A program made the translations under genes and the position numbers. Shown here piece after piece: positions 19,514-29,700 of a stretch of 64,000 nt of DNA (within the stretch, counting starts at the first letter, position 1; the number at the start of each line of letters is the position of its first letter). The notes beneath the pieces are model-generated. The model was not told the origin of the DNA, ran no database searches, and was given only the letters and a program-made list of their open reading frames with translations. Source of the DNA: Rubripirellula amarantea (GTDB taxonomy: Bacteria > Planctomycetota > Planctomycetia > Pirellulales > Pirellulaceae); assembly GCF_007859865.1 (NCBI RefSeq), contig NZ_SJPI01000001.1:3729241-3793240 (forward strand), given 5' to 3'.

Positions 19514-21487
19514 ATGAGCGAAGCAACGACCATCTCGGGTGGACCGCGGACAATCCGCCAATTGCCCCCCAATCTTGTGAACCAAATTGCCGCTGGCGAA
19601 GTCATTGAACGGCCGGCGTCGGTGGTAAAAGAATTAGTGGAAAACAGTATCGATGCGGGATCGCACCGCATCGAAGTCGCGATCATGGGTGGCGGCACCG
19701 AATCAATTCGAATCAGCGATGATGGTTGCGGCATGACCGCCGAGCAGTTGCCGTTAGCGGTAGCCTCGCATGCGACCAGCAAACTGCCCGACGACGAGTC
19801 ACTGTTTCACGTCAGCACACTCGGGTTCCGCGGCGAAGCGCTGGCGTCCATCGGAAGCGTTTCTCAGCTAACGATCCGTAGTCGAGCCGAAGGCGAAACG
19901 GTGGGAGCGGAAATTGTCGTTCGAGGCGGAGTGGTCGAACCGCCCGCACCCTGCGGATGCCCAACCGGCACCGTGATTGAAATAAAGAACTTGTTTTTTA
20001 ACACACCGGTTCGACATCGCTTTTTAAAAACGAGTCAGACCGAACGCGGGCATATCGTCGAGGCGTTCACGCGACTGGCGCTTGCCAATCCGCAAATCCA
20101 TTTCGTCCTGACCAATAACAACAAAGAAATCTACGATCTTCCCGTCACTCAGCAATGGAGCGAACGAATTCGCGCGTTCTTCGGCGGCGAGATTGGCGAT
20201 TCGTTGATCAAGGTTGCCGATGGAAGTGATGACATTCGCATTAGCGGTTACGTCGCCGATCCCTCGGTCAGTCGTGGCAACAATCGGATGCAGTACTTGT
20301 TTCTGAACGGCCGCCACATTCGTGATCGGTCCTTACAGCATGCTTTGGGCGAAGCGTATCGAGGCTTGTTGATGGTGGGGCGTTTCCCGGTCTGTTTTTT
20401 GCGATTGGACATGCCAGCGGACTTGATCGACGTGAACGTTCACCCGACGAAGTTGGAAGTCCGGTTCACCGACGGCGGGCGAGTCTATGGTCGACTTTTG
20501 CAAACTCTTCGCCACCAATTTCTTAAGACCGATATGACCCAGCGAGTTGGACCGGCGCAGTCCGTCTCGCAAGAAGATCCGCACGTTCATCGCGAGGGTG
20601 TCGAAGCGTTGTCGACGCATCAGGTCCCCGTGCGTCAAAACGTTGCTGTGCCTGTTCGTCAAAACGACATCGAAGCCCAGCAACGCCAGTCGGTGATCGA
20701 GTGGGCGCGGACTGGCGAAACGACATCGTCGTTACCGCCGGTGGGCACGGCCGATTTCAAGCCGTTTCCCGATAGTGGTTCGATCTCGCCGCCGACCCCA
20801 AGAAATGTTGGCGACGTTGCGCCTTGGGATTCAGAGACCGCCGGGGTGGACGATCAACCATTCGGCGATCCAACCAAAGCTAGTCCGAGCGTTTGTTATC
20901 TTGGTTTCCAGGTTCACAATCGTTACCTCGTCACTCAGGACGAGAAGGGCATGGTCGTGATCGATCAACACGCGTTGCATGAGCGAGTGTTGTATGAGCG
21001 AGTGTGCGAAAAGGTGCTGGGAGAAAACTCGTCGTTGGAGTCGCAGCGTTTATTGGTTCCCGAGCCCGTGTCGCTCACTCCTGAAGAGCGCACCGCAGCG
21101 CTTGATGCCAAGGACATGATGGCCAAAATTGGCCTAGAGGTCGACGATTTCGGTGGCGATAGTGTGGTCATACAGGCGTACCCCGCGATGTTGCCGCACA
21201 CTGCACCGGCGGACATGTTACGAACGGTACTCGAATCGTTGTTGTCGGCTGGGAAGAATCCGGACGCCAAGGACTTGCTCAACCACTTGCTCTCGACGAT
21301 CGCGTGCAAGGCGGCGGTGAAAGCCGGTGATCCACTATCGCCCGAAGAGATTACAAGTCTGCTGGAGCAAAAGGATCTGTACCATGACACCCATCACTGT
21401 CCTCATGGTCGACCCACCGCACTGTTCTTCAGTCGCGACGAACTCGACCGGATGTTCGGCCGCCTAGGTCCCCGCGGCCGAGTTTAG
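19514..21487 (+). CDS. mutL: DNA mismatch repair protein MutL (endonuclease type)
   Basis: MutL (657 residues) couples mismatch recognition by MutS to strand incision. The N-terminal GHKL ATPase has all its motifs: ELVENSIDAGS, DDGCGM, HATSKL and GFRGEALASIGSV. A low-complexity linker lies at about 345-455. The C-terminal part carries DQHALHERVLYE, which fits the DQHAxxExxxxE metal-binding motif of nicking MutL proteins, together with ACKAAVKAG and CPHGRPT. This points to an endonuclease MutL, as in bacteria without MutH. The ATG at 19514 is preferred because the reading from 19430 adds only non-conserved residues. MutS is not in the window. Confidence 0.96.
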   Translation: MSEATTISGGPRTIRQLPPNLVNQIAAGEVIERPASVVKELVENSIDAGSHRIEVAIMGGGTESIRISDDGCGMTAEQLPLAVASHATSKLPDDESLFHVSTLGFRGEALASIGSVSQLTIRSRAEGETVGAEIVVRGGVVEPPAPCGCPTGTVIEIKNLFFNTPVRHRFLKTSQTERGHIVEAFTRLALANPQIHFVLTNNNKEIYDLPVTQQWSERIRAFFGGEIGDSLIKVADGSDDIRISGYVADPSVSRGNNRMQYLFLNGRHIRDRSLQHALGEAYRGLLMVGRFPVCFLRLDMPADLIDVNVHPTKLEVRFTDGGRVYGRLLQTLRHQFLKTDMTQRVGPAQSVSQEDPHVHREGVEALSTHQVPVRQNVAVPVRQNDIEAQQRQSVIEWARTGETTSSLPPVGTADFKPFPDSGSISPPTPRNVGDVAPWDSETAGVDDQPFGDPTKASPSVCYLGFQVHNRYLVTQDEKGMVVIDQHALHERVLYERVCEKVLGENSSLESQRLLVPEPVSLTPEERTAALDAKDMMAKIGLEVDDFGGDSVVIQAYPAMLPHTAPADMLRTVLESLLSAGKNPDAKDLLNHLLSTIACKAAVKAGDPLSPEEITSLLEQKDLYHDTHHCPHGRPTALFFSRDELDRMFGRLGPRGRV

Positions 21488-21726
21488 GTAGTACCCGGAA
21501 CATTGCTTTCGGTTCAATCGTGTCTTCTCTCCTCTCAGGTGGATCCAGTGGGCTGGAAGCGCTTTGGCAGCTTGGCGATAATTTTCATCTTGGTTCAAAA
21601 CTGCGGGTGAGGATTCGGCTAAACTGGTTCGATAGGGCAGCTAGAGCCTTCTTTTGTTGCCGCTTTGCGCCGTCGATGCGGGTAACGTCCTGTTTTTCCT
21701 TTACTCGGTATGATTGAAATCCAAGC

Positions 21727-22731
21727 ATGAGCACCACCGTCGAATCGATGCAGGCCGAAGCACAGCAGTTCGGTGATCGCTACAACGCTGTGCGCGAAAT
21801 GATCGGCCGCGTCATTGTGGGGCACGATGATATTGTCCATGGCGTTTTGACGGCGGTCCTGTGCGGTGGTCACGTTCTGTTGGAAGGTGTGCCGGGTTTG
21901 GGAAAGACCATGTTGGTCAGGACGCTATCGGAAGTGCTGGACTTGGATTTCAACCGCGTTCAGTTCACGCCGGATTTGATGCCCGCGGATATTCTGGGCA
22001 CGAACATGATTGTTGAGGACGATCAGGGTCATCGGCGGTTCGAATTCCAACGCGGTCCCGTGTTCACTCAGATTTTGTTGGCCGACGAAATCAACCGCGC
22101 CACGCCCAAAACGCAATCAGCGATGCTCGAAACGATGCAGGAAGGCACGGTCACTGCGGGGGGACATCGCTATGTGCTTGACAAGCCTTTCTTTGTTTTG
22201 GCGACTCAGAACCCCATTGAACAGGAAGGCACCTACCCGCTCCCTGAAGCTCAACTTGACCGTTTCCTGTTCAAGTTGGTTGTCGGTTACAGCAGTCGCG
22301 AAGACTTGAACTTGATTGTTGAACGCACCACGCGAGGCGAAAAGGTGACGTTGGAAAAGGTGATGGATGGATCGGAGTTAATGAAGTGGCAAGCGATGGT
22401 TCGCAACGTCATTTTGGCTCCGCACGTTCAGGATTACTTGGTGAGGTTGAACCTGGCCACGCACCCCGACGGTCCGCACAGCGTTGATGCGACGAATCAG
22501 TACGTCCGATGGGGTGCCAGTCCTCGAGGAGCTCAAACGCTGGCGCTGGCATCCAAAGTTCGGGCTCTGTTGGAGGGTCGCTTCAACGTGAGCTTCGAAG
22601 ACGTTCGTCGAGTCTTTTTGCCGGCAATGAGGCACCGCGTCTTGCTGAACTTTGAAGCCCAGGCTGAAGGGATTCAACCAGACGAGGTGTTGCTCGATAT
22701 CCTTCAAAAGGTGCCTGAGAAAGCGGATTGA
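21727..22731 (+). CDS. MoxR-family AAA+ ATPase
   Basis: This is a 334-residue MoxR-type ATPase of the usual single-domain kind. Walker A is LEGVPGLGKTML at about residues 53-64. Walker B and following residues are LADEINRATPKTQSAMLETMQEG. Sensor 1 is in LATQNPIEQEGTYPLPEAQLDRFLF. MoxR proteins act as chaperone-like ATPases, often with VWA-domain partners that insert metal or mature enzyme complexes. No VWA or DUF58 gene is adjacent here, which is unusual for the family; the next gene is a haem/propeller protein. It is clearly distinct from the double MoxR protein at 56977-59109. Confidence 0.92.
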   Translation: MSTTVESMQAEAQQFGDRYNAVREMIGRVIVGHDDIVHGVLTAVLCGGHVLLEGVPGLGKTMLVRTLSEVLDLDFNRVQFTPDLMPADILGTNMIVEDDQGHRRFEFQRGPVFTQILLADEINRATPKTQSAMLETMQEGTVTAGGHRYVLDKPFFVLATQNPIEQEGTYPLPEAQLDRFLFKLVVGYSSREDLNLIVERTTRGEKVTLEKVMDGSELMKWQAMVRNVILAPHVQDYLVRLNLATHPDGPHSVDATNQYVRWGASPRGAQTLALASKVRALLEGRFNVSFEDVRRVFLPAMRHRVLLNFEAQAEGIQPDEVLLDILQKVPEKAD

Positions 22732-23010
22732 GGTCACTTTCGGCCCGGTTCGCGGCACAGTGATTGGTCGGTTCCAGCGGGGACAGCGAGGTACAGCGAG
22801 AGACAACGAGGGAAACAAAAAGGTGCGTTTTATTGAGGTGCTTAAATTTCGGCACCCCAACGAATACTATAGTGGCACATCCCCGCCCTTTACCCACCTT
22901 GGATCAGGATTCGGAAACGACCTATGCGACGACCCTCCCGCCCCAAACTGACCCACCTTTCCCTGCTAAGCCGTACCCCAATACACGGCACTTCAAAACG
23001 CGGCACCCCA

Positions 23011-26000
23011 ATGCAACGCACGCAAAACCGACTCACGGTGAACCGCATCGTGTTGTGCTGTTTGTTGGCGGTCGTATCGTCAAGCTGGGTCGCGGCGGAG
23101 GCTGCCGAATCGACCACCGGTACTGCGGCCACTGGTAGTGCGGCCGCTGATCACGCGATCGTTCAAGCGATGTTGAGGATCCCTGGTGCTAAGCTCGACC
23201 ACTACCCCCAACGCAAAGAGGCCGTGCTACGCCACGTGCAACGCCTATCGGAATCTGACCCGGCGTCCTACCTTCGCATCGCCGGGCAACTAGGCGTGCC
23301 GACGGATGCAACTGCGTTAACTCGAATTATCAAAGATCCCAATGCCGGCCAAGCTTCGATTGAAGCTGCCAAGATGCTGGCTCAATCCGGTGGGATGGAA
23401 CCCATCGCTGACCTGATTTCTAACAACGAAGGTGAAGCTAGGATTTCGTTGATCGAAACCATTGGTCACGTTGGAAACAAAGAGGTGGCTGAAGTCTTGA
23501 TGCCCTACATGATGGATCAGTCGCAACCCACGTCTGTTCGTAGCGCTGCGGCTTCGGCGATTGGCAAGCACTGGCATGGGCAACAATTGTTGTTGGGACT
23601 GGCACGAGAAAACAAAGTACCTGAAGGCGTCAAGTTCGAAGTCAGCAACGCGTTGCTTGGTTCATGGACACCAGAAGTCGTCGATGCAGCCAAGAAGATT
23701 GAAAGTCTAAAGCCAGCGGTCACCAGCGCGGACCAAGTGATTCCGTCGATTCGCGAGTTATCGCAAATCAATGGCGACCCGGACTCGGGCAAAGCGGTTT
23801 TCAACAAAGAAGGCACCTGCATCAAGTGTCACAAGGTGGCCGGCGAAGGCAAGGAAGTTGGCCCAGACCTTTCCGAGATCGGCAGCAAGTTGTCCAAGGA
23901 AGACATGTTCGTCTCGATTCTAAATCCTAGTGCCGGGATCAGCCACAATTACGAAACTTACGCTTGCCTAACGGTAGATGGCAAGTTGATCACGGGCTTG
24001 TTGGTGGGCGAGACCGAGGAAGAGATCACGATCAAGACGGCGGACGCTGTGTTGACTAAAATCCCGGCCGATGATGTGGAGGACTTGCGCAAGCAAGAAG
24101 TTTCGCTGATGCCCGCCGATCTGCAGAAGGCGATGTCGGTCCAGCAATTGGTCGATTTGGTGGACTACCTGCGGTTGCTGAAGAAACCAGAAGAAGCCGC
24201 CTTCAACGCCGTTGTTTCAGCCGGTGGCCCGCCCAGTCGTGAAGCCAATGATGCGATCGCTGGCTTCGAGATTGCAGAGGGGTTGAAGGTGCAATTGGCG
24301 GCTGCCGAGCCCATGATGCTGAGTCCCACAAGCATCGATGTGGACCATCTTGGCCGAGTCTGGGTGTGCGAAGTGGTCAATTACCGTCACTTCCGTAATC
24401 CCAACAACGAAGTCCGCGAAAGTGGTGATCGAATTTTGGTGATGGAGGACACCGATCAGGATGGAGCCATGGACAAGACGACGGTCTTCTACCAAGGCAC
24501 CGACGTTGATTCGCCACACGGAATTTGCGTCCTGGGCGATCGTGTGATCCTATCCGCCGGTGAAAACGTCATGGTGTTTCGCGACACCAACGGCGATTTG
24601 AAGGCGGACGAGAAAACGCTGATGTTCACCGGGATATCCGGCGAGCAACATGACCACGGTATTCACTCTTTCATGCCTGGGCCCGACGGAAAGCTTTACT
24701 TTAACTTTGGCAACGAGGGCAAGCAGCTCAAGGACGCGTTTGGGAAACCGATCGTGGACAAGGCTGGCAACGTCGTCAACGACACGCGTCAACCTTACCA
24801 ACATGGGATGGTGTTCCGTTGTGACTTGGATGGGTCAAACGTCGAAACCCTGGGGTGGAACTTCCGCAACAACTGGGAAGTCGCCGTGGATTCGTTTGGC
24901 GCGATGTGGCAATCTGATAACGACGACGATGGCAACCGCGGCACACGAATCAACTTCGTGATGGAATTTGGAAACTATGGTTACCGCAACGAGAAGAGCG
25001 GTAATTATTGGCAGGCCGAGCGAATTGGAATGCGAGAAGACATTGGCGAACGCCATTGGCATCTCAACGACCCAGGTGTGGTTCCAAACTTATTGCAAAC
25101 TGGCGCTGGTTCGCCGACCGGGATCATCGTTTACGAAGGCAACCTACTGCCCGAGAAATATCAGAATCAAATCATCCATACCGACCCAGGACCCAACGTG
25201 GTGCGTGCTTATCCCGTCCAGGACTCGGGTGCCGGCTACACCGCGACAATTGAAAACATGGTCAGGGGTGTTCAGGATCCTTGGTTCCGTCCGGTCGATG
25301 TTTGCACCGCTCCTGATGGATCGGTGATCGTTGCGGACTGGTACGATCCGGGCGTCGGTGGTCACCGAATGGGCGATACGAAGCAAGGTCGCTTGTTCCG
25401 CATCACGGTGCCGGGCCATGAGTCCTATGTGACATCGAAACCAGACTTCACGAGCCTAGAAGGTGCGTCCAAAGCATTGGCTTCACCCAACAATGAGACC
25501 CGATTCCTGGCGGGCCAGGCAATCAAGACGATGTGGTCGAAAAATGCTCCCAACATCGACGACTACCTCGATGCGGACAAAGTTACCGATGCTCGCCTGC
25601 GGGCTCGTTGGATGTGGTTGTTGGCGAAGACCGCATCCACCGAGAAGGCGGCAATCATGAAGGCACTGACGGATTCCGAAACCAACATTCGTTTGGCAGC
25701 GATTCGAGCCGCACGCCAATCCGCCCAAGTCGACGACTTGGCGGTTGCCGAAATGATGATGGATGATTCGTCACCTCAGGTGCATCGGGAATTGGCAGTC
25801 TTGTTGCGAGGTCACAATTCCGAGAAGGCGGTGGAGCTCTGGACGGCGTTGGCGTTGAAATACGATGGCAAAGACCGCTGGTACCTCGAGGCGTTGGGCT
25901 TGTCGGCGGAAGGCAAGTGGGATGCCTGCCTTGATCATTGGCTTGAAGCGGTGGGCGACGATTGGAACTCACCAGCCAGACGTGACATTGTTTGGCGAGC

Positions 26001-26148
26001 CCGTTCGAACAAAGCTGCCGAATTGATGGGGCAATTGATCCTGCAGTCAGAGACATCAAAGGACCAGGAACGCTACTTCCGAGCACTCGAGTTCTTTGAC
26101 GACGATGTTCGCAAGAATGCGATGTCGCAAATCCTCGCTGGCGCCTGA
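23011..26148 (+). CDS. Exported PVC-type cytochrome c / dehydrogenase-propeller protein with HEAT repeats
   Basis: This 1045-residue secreted protein starts at the ATG at 23011 with a signal peptide ending near VAAEAA; the in-frame upstream part to 22924 is not needed. Residues about 60-225 are HEAT-like repeats. A PVC-type haem-binding domain follows, with CIKCH at 270-274 and the usual MPADLQKAMSVQQLVDLVDYLRLL end near 390. Then comes a beta-propeller of the PVC membrane-bound dehydrogenase type (LSPTSIDVDHLGRVWVCEVVNYRH, DSPHGICVLGDRVI, EQHDHGIHSFMPGPDGKLYFNFGNEG) at about 415-800, and a second HEAT region to the end. It is probably a periplasmic electron-transfer dehydrogenase; the substrate is unknown. 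The domain order is unusual, since haem normally comes last. Confidence 0.85.
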   Translation: MQRTQNRLTVNRIVLCCLLAVVSSSWVAAEAAESTTGTAATGSAAADHAIVQAMLRIPGAKLDHYPQRKEAVLRHVQRLSESDPASYLRIAGQLGVPTDATALTRIIKDPNAGQASIEAAKMLAQSGGMEPIADLISNNEGEARISLIETIGHVGNKEVAEVLMPYMMDQSQPTSVRSAAASAIGKHWHGQQLLLGLARENKVPEGVKFEVSNALLGSWTPEVVDAAKKIESLKPAVTSADQVIPSIRELSQINGDPDSGKAVFNKEGTCIKCHKVAGEGKEVGPDLSEIGSKLSKEDMFVSILNPSAGISHNYETYACLTVDGKLITGLLVGETEEEITIKTADAVLTKIPADDVEDLRKQEVSLMPADLQKAMSVQQLVDLVDYLRLLKKPEEAAFNAVVSAGGPPSREANDAIAGFEIAEGLKVQLAAAEPMMLSPTSIDVDHLGRVWVCEVVNYRHFRNPNNEVRESGDRILVMEDTDQDGAMDKTTVFYQGTDVDSPHGICVLGDRVILSAGENVMVFRDTNGDLKADEKTLMFTGISGEQHDHGIHSFMPGPDGKLYFNFGNEGKQLKDAFGKPIVDKAGNVVNDTRQPYQHGMVFRCDLDGSNVETLGWNFRNNWEVAVDSFGAMWQSDNDDDGNRGTRINFVMEFGNYGYRNEKSGNYWQAERIGMREDIGERHWHLNDPGVVPNLLQTGAGSPTGIIVYEGNLLPEKYQNQIIHTDPGPNVVRAYPVQDSGAGYTATIENMVRGVQDPWFRPVDVCTAPDGSVIVADWYDPGVGGHRMGDTKQGRLFRITVPGHESYVTSKPDFTSLEGASKALASPNNETRFLAGQAIKTMWSKNAPNIDDYLDADKVTDARLRARWMWLLAKTASTEKAAIMKALTDSETNIRLAAIRAARQSAQVDDLAVAEMMMDDSSPQVHRELAVLLRGHNSEKAVELWTALALKYDGKDRWYLEALGLSAEGKWDACLDHWLEAVGDDWNSPARRDIVWRARSNKAAELMGQLILQSETSKDQERYFRALEFFDDDVRKNAMSQILAGA

Positions 26149-26208
26149 AATTGCACTTGGGATGCCAAATTGCGAGTTTTGTGTTGATGGATTCGGGTCT
26201 GCCAATAT

Positions 26209-26253
26209 CATTCGGTCGAGAAACATTCGGTCGAGGAACGTTCGGACGAATGG
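26209..26253. repeat. Three tandem 15-bp repeats
   Basis: CATTCGGTCGAGAAA, CATTCGGTCGAGGAA and CGTTCGGACGAATGG follow each other head to tail, 60 nt after the stop of the cytochrome/propeller gene. The third unit has diverged. Confidence 0.65.
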
Positions 26254-26342
26254 GCAGTGCCCCTGAATTTGCCACTCAATTGGTAGCGATCTGATCTATC
26301 GAGGTCTGATAGCGACCCTGTGAACATCGTTGGGTCGCTACT

Positions 26343-26421
26343 GGCTACTGGTTGTTGGCTATTGGTTGTTGGCTATTGGTTGTTGGCTATTGGTTGTTGG
26401 CTATTGGTTGTTGGCTATTGG
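26343..26421. repeat. 14-bp tandem array, 5.6 copies
   Basis: GGCTATTGGTTGTT is repeated head to tail with only one base difference (GGCTACTGG in the first copy) and a partial last copy GGCTATTGG. Near identity suggests recent expansion, so copy number may vary between strains. Confidence 0.9.
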
Positions 26422-26707
26422 CGAATTGCCCTTCGCTGCTGGTTCCTCGCCCGGTCGCGGTTAGCGATTTTGAAGGCGGGAGGGGCATGCGGTTCGAGGG
26501 CCTTTGCTTTGCTATCGAAATTCGATCGGGTCTGGTTGGATATTTCGCGAGAAAGGCGTGGCTGAAACTGCGTCAAACCCCGTGATTTGCTAACTTCCCT
26601 TTCGCCCCCCTTTCTCTATCCTTCCCGCGCCTCTAGCGTGTTAGGGAACGCTAAACGCGACGCAGCTCGTAAATTGACACGCTATTCGACAGGATTCGAC
26701 AGCCTCT

Positions 26708-29700
26708 ATGACGACGACGGAAATCACGGTCAAAGGAGCTCGCGAGCACAACCTTCAAAATGTCTCGATCACCTTGCCGCGAGGGCAGTTGATCTGCTTC
26801 TCGGGGGTTTCCGGTTCCGGCAAGTCGTCGCTCGCTTTTGACACGCTGTACGCCGAAGGTCAACGGCGATATGTCGAGAGCTTGTCGAACTACGCCCGTC
26901 AATTCATGGGGCAAATGCCCAAGCCCGACGTCGATCTCGTTTCGGGTCTGTCGCCGTCGATTTCGATCTCCCAGAAGTCCTCGGGCAATAATCCTCGCTC
27001 GACCGTCGGCACGATCACCGAGATCTATGATTTCTTGCGAGTCCTTTACGCGCGAGTGGGGACCGGTCATTGCCCGAACTGCAAGTGTGAGATCACGGCC
27101 CAGTCCAGCGACGCGATCACGACGCGAATGATGGACTTGCCAACCGAAGCTACGGTTTGGGTGCTCGCCCCTGTGGTTCGAGGGCAAAAGGGTGAGTTTC
27201 GAGATCTCTTTGAAGACCTCCGCAAGCAGGGATATTCGCGAGCTCGCGTTGACGGCGAAACGTATGTGTTGAGCGATCCGCCCACACTCGATCGATCAAA
27301 GCGGCACGATGTCGAAGTTGTCGTGGATCGCATCGAACCCGACTCGCGAGATCGCGGCAGGATCAACGAAGCGATCGACGTGGCGCTAAAGATCGGCGAG
27401 TCCACGATCATGGTATCGCTGTCCGAAGCCAACGACGCTCAGGCCGGTGCACCGAAGCAGGACATTCTCTATTCGTCCAAGTACGCGTGCGGCTCGTGCG
27501 GTCAAAGTTTCAAGCCGCCATCGCCACAATTGTTTTCGTTCAATTCGCCTCAGGGCATGTGCGAATCATGTGACGGACTCGGCCATCTCTACACGTTCGT
27601 TCCTGAACTACTGATTCCCGATGACGAGCTATCGATCCGCAAAGGCGCGATCGTGTTGCTCGGGCAATGGGGTGAAATGGGTCGCTACCGTCGGCACATC
27701 TACAAGGGTGTGGCCGAAGCGATGGACGAGCACTTTGAGCTTGAAAAAGGCACGATGCTCGAAGCAAAGTGGTGTGACCTGAGCGAAGAGCAGCGGCACA
27801 TCTGGTTGTGGGGAACCGATGAGTCGATGGAGTTCACTTGGCAAGGTGGCAAGCGAGCAAAGAAGTACTCCGGATCGTTCGAGGGTTTCATTCCGGAATT
27901 GCTTGAGCGCTACAAAACGACTCGCAACAAGATGCAACTGCGGCAATTCGAGAAGTTCATGGCAACGATCGGTTGCCCGGATTGCAAGGGAAAGCGTCTG
28001 AATGCCCAAGCCAGCGCAGTGCTCATCACCAGCGGTGCAGATTTTGGAGACGAAGCGTCGGAAACCCATTCGCTAAGCTTGCCTGAGCTTTGCGAACTTT
28101 CGATTGATAACCTCGATAAGTTTTTTTCGGACATCCGGCTCGGCACGACCAGTCAACGCATCGCCGGAGAAGCGCTGAAGGAAATCAGTGCTCGGATTGG
28201 TTTCTTGCTCGGTGTCGGTCTCGAATACTTGACCCTCGGGCGAACCGCTCCCACGCTTTCGGGCGGCGAGTCGCAACGGATTCGGTTGGCGGGTCAAATC
28301 GGCAGCGGTCTTGTTGGAGTGCTTTACATCCTTGATGAGCCATCGATTGGATTGCACCCTCGTGACAACGATCGCTTGATCGAAACACTCGAGCGCCTTC
28401 GTGATGCGGGCAATACGTTGATTGTCGTTGAACACGACGAAGACACGATGCGGGCTAGCGACTTGATCGTCGATTTTGGTCCCGGCCCCGGCGTCAAAGG
28501 CGGTCACATTGTCGCCGCCGGCAGTGTTGATGCGGTCAAGAAATCCGCCAAGAGCGTGACGGGGCAATTCCTTTCGGGAACCCGTTCGATCGAGCCAGCC
28601 GAAACGCTGCGTCCGATTGACGAGAACACGCAAATCTCGATCAAAGGCGCACGTTTTCACAATCTGAAGAACATCGACGTATCGATTCCGCTCGGTGTGG
28701 TTTGCTGCGTGACGGGTGTGTCGGGTAGTGGCAAGAGTTCGCTGATCGGCGGAATCCTCGAACCGGCTTTGCGAAACGTTCTTAATGGCGCCGAGCAGGA
28801 AATTGGTGATCACGATTCGCTGACCGGGTTGGAACATCTCGACAAAACCATCGCGATCGATCAATCACCGATCGGACGAACGCCTCGCAGTAATCCGGCG
28901 ACGTATGTGAAGGTTTTCGATGAGATTCGGAATCTGTACGCCAAGATGTCTGAAGCCAAAACGCGTGGCTACACATCGTCGCGATTTAGTTTCAATGTCG
29001 ATGGTGGGCGTTGCGCTGCTTGCGATGGAAACGGTGCTACCAAGCTCGAAATGGACTTCCTGGCGGATATTTGGGTCACATGCCCGGTTTGCCAAGGCCG
29101 TCGTTACAACCGCGAAACGTTGTCGGTTCAGTTCAAAGGTCACTCCATCGCCGATGTCCTGGAAATGGACATCTCGCAAGCGCTCGAAGTTTTTGAAAAC
29201 ATTCCTAAGGTGGCCGACAAACTGCAAACGCTTGTGGATGTGGGGCTTGAATACCTCAAGCTTGGCCAACCTTCGCCGACGCTTTCCGGTGGTGAGGCCC
29301 AACGGATCAAGCTTTCACGCGAACTTTCCAAAACCGAAACCGGCAAGACGCTGTACGTGCTCGATGAGCCGACGACGGGTTTGCACTTTGCCGACATTCA
29401 GCTCTTGCTTGGCGTGATTCATCGCTTGGCTGATCGCGGTAACACGATTGTGATCGTCGAACACAACACCGACGTGATCAAGACTGCGGACTGGGTCATC
29501 GATCTGGGGCCCGAAGGCGGTGCCGGTGGAGGCACAATTGTTGCCCAAGGCCGACCCTCTGACGTTGCAAAGGTAGCGAATTCTTACACCGGAGCAGCCT
29601 TAGCCAAATCGCTCGGCATCGAACGATCTAAATCAATCCAGGTCTTGCCCCATCGACCGATGATTGCGGCATCCGAGAAATCACGCACTCATGTGGTCGT

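Larger units (their letters stand above)
26149..26707. other. Intergenic region before uvrA with two repeat arrays
   Basis: These 559 nt hold 15-bp repeats at 26209-26253 and 14-bp repeats at 26343-26421. The open frames across the second array (Gly-Cys-Trp-Leu-Leu-Val repeats) are products of the repeat. The last 100 nt before the uvrA ATG should contain its promoter; I see no Shine-Dalgarno sequence. Confidence 0.55.

Noticed and set aside
26343-26421. Possible CRISPR array
   Set aside because: Units follow each other without spacers, are only 14 bp and have no cas genes nearby.
26320-26585. Cys/Trp/Leu-rich repeat peptide frames
   Set aside because: Products of the 14-bp array, open in all frames only because the unit has no stop.
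28073-28864. 263-residue minus-strand frame inside uvrA
   Set aside because: Antisense shadow of a conserved gene; composition (Arg, Gln, His, Val rich) is what reverse-complemented coding sequence gives.
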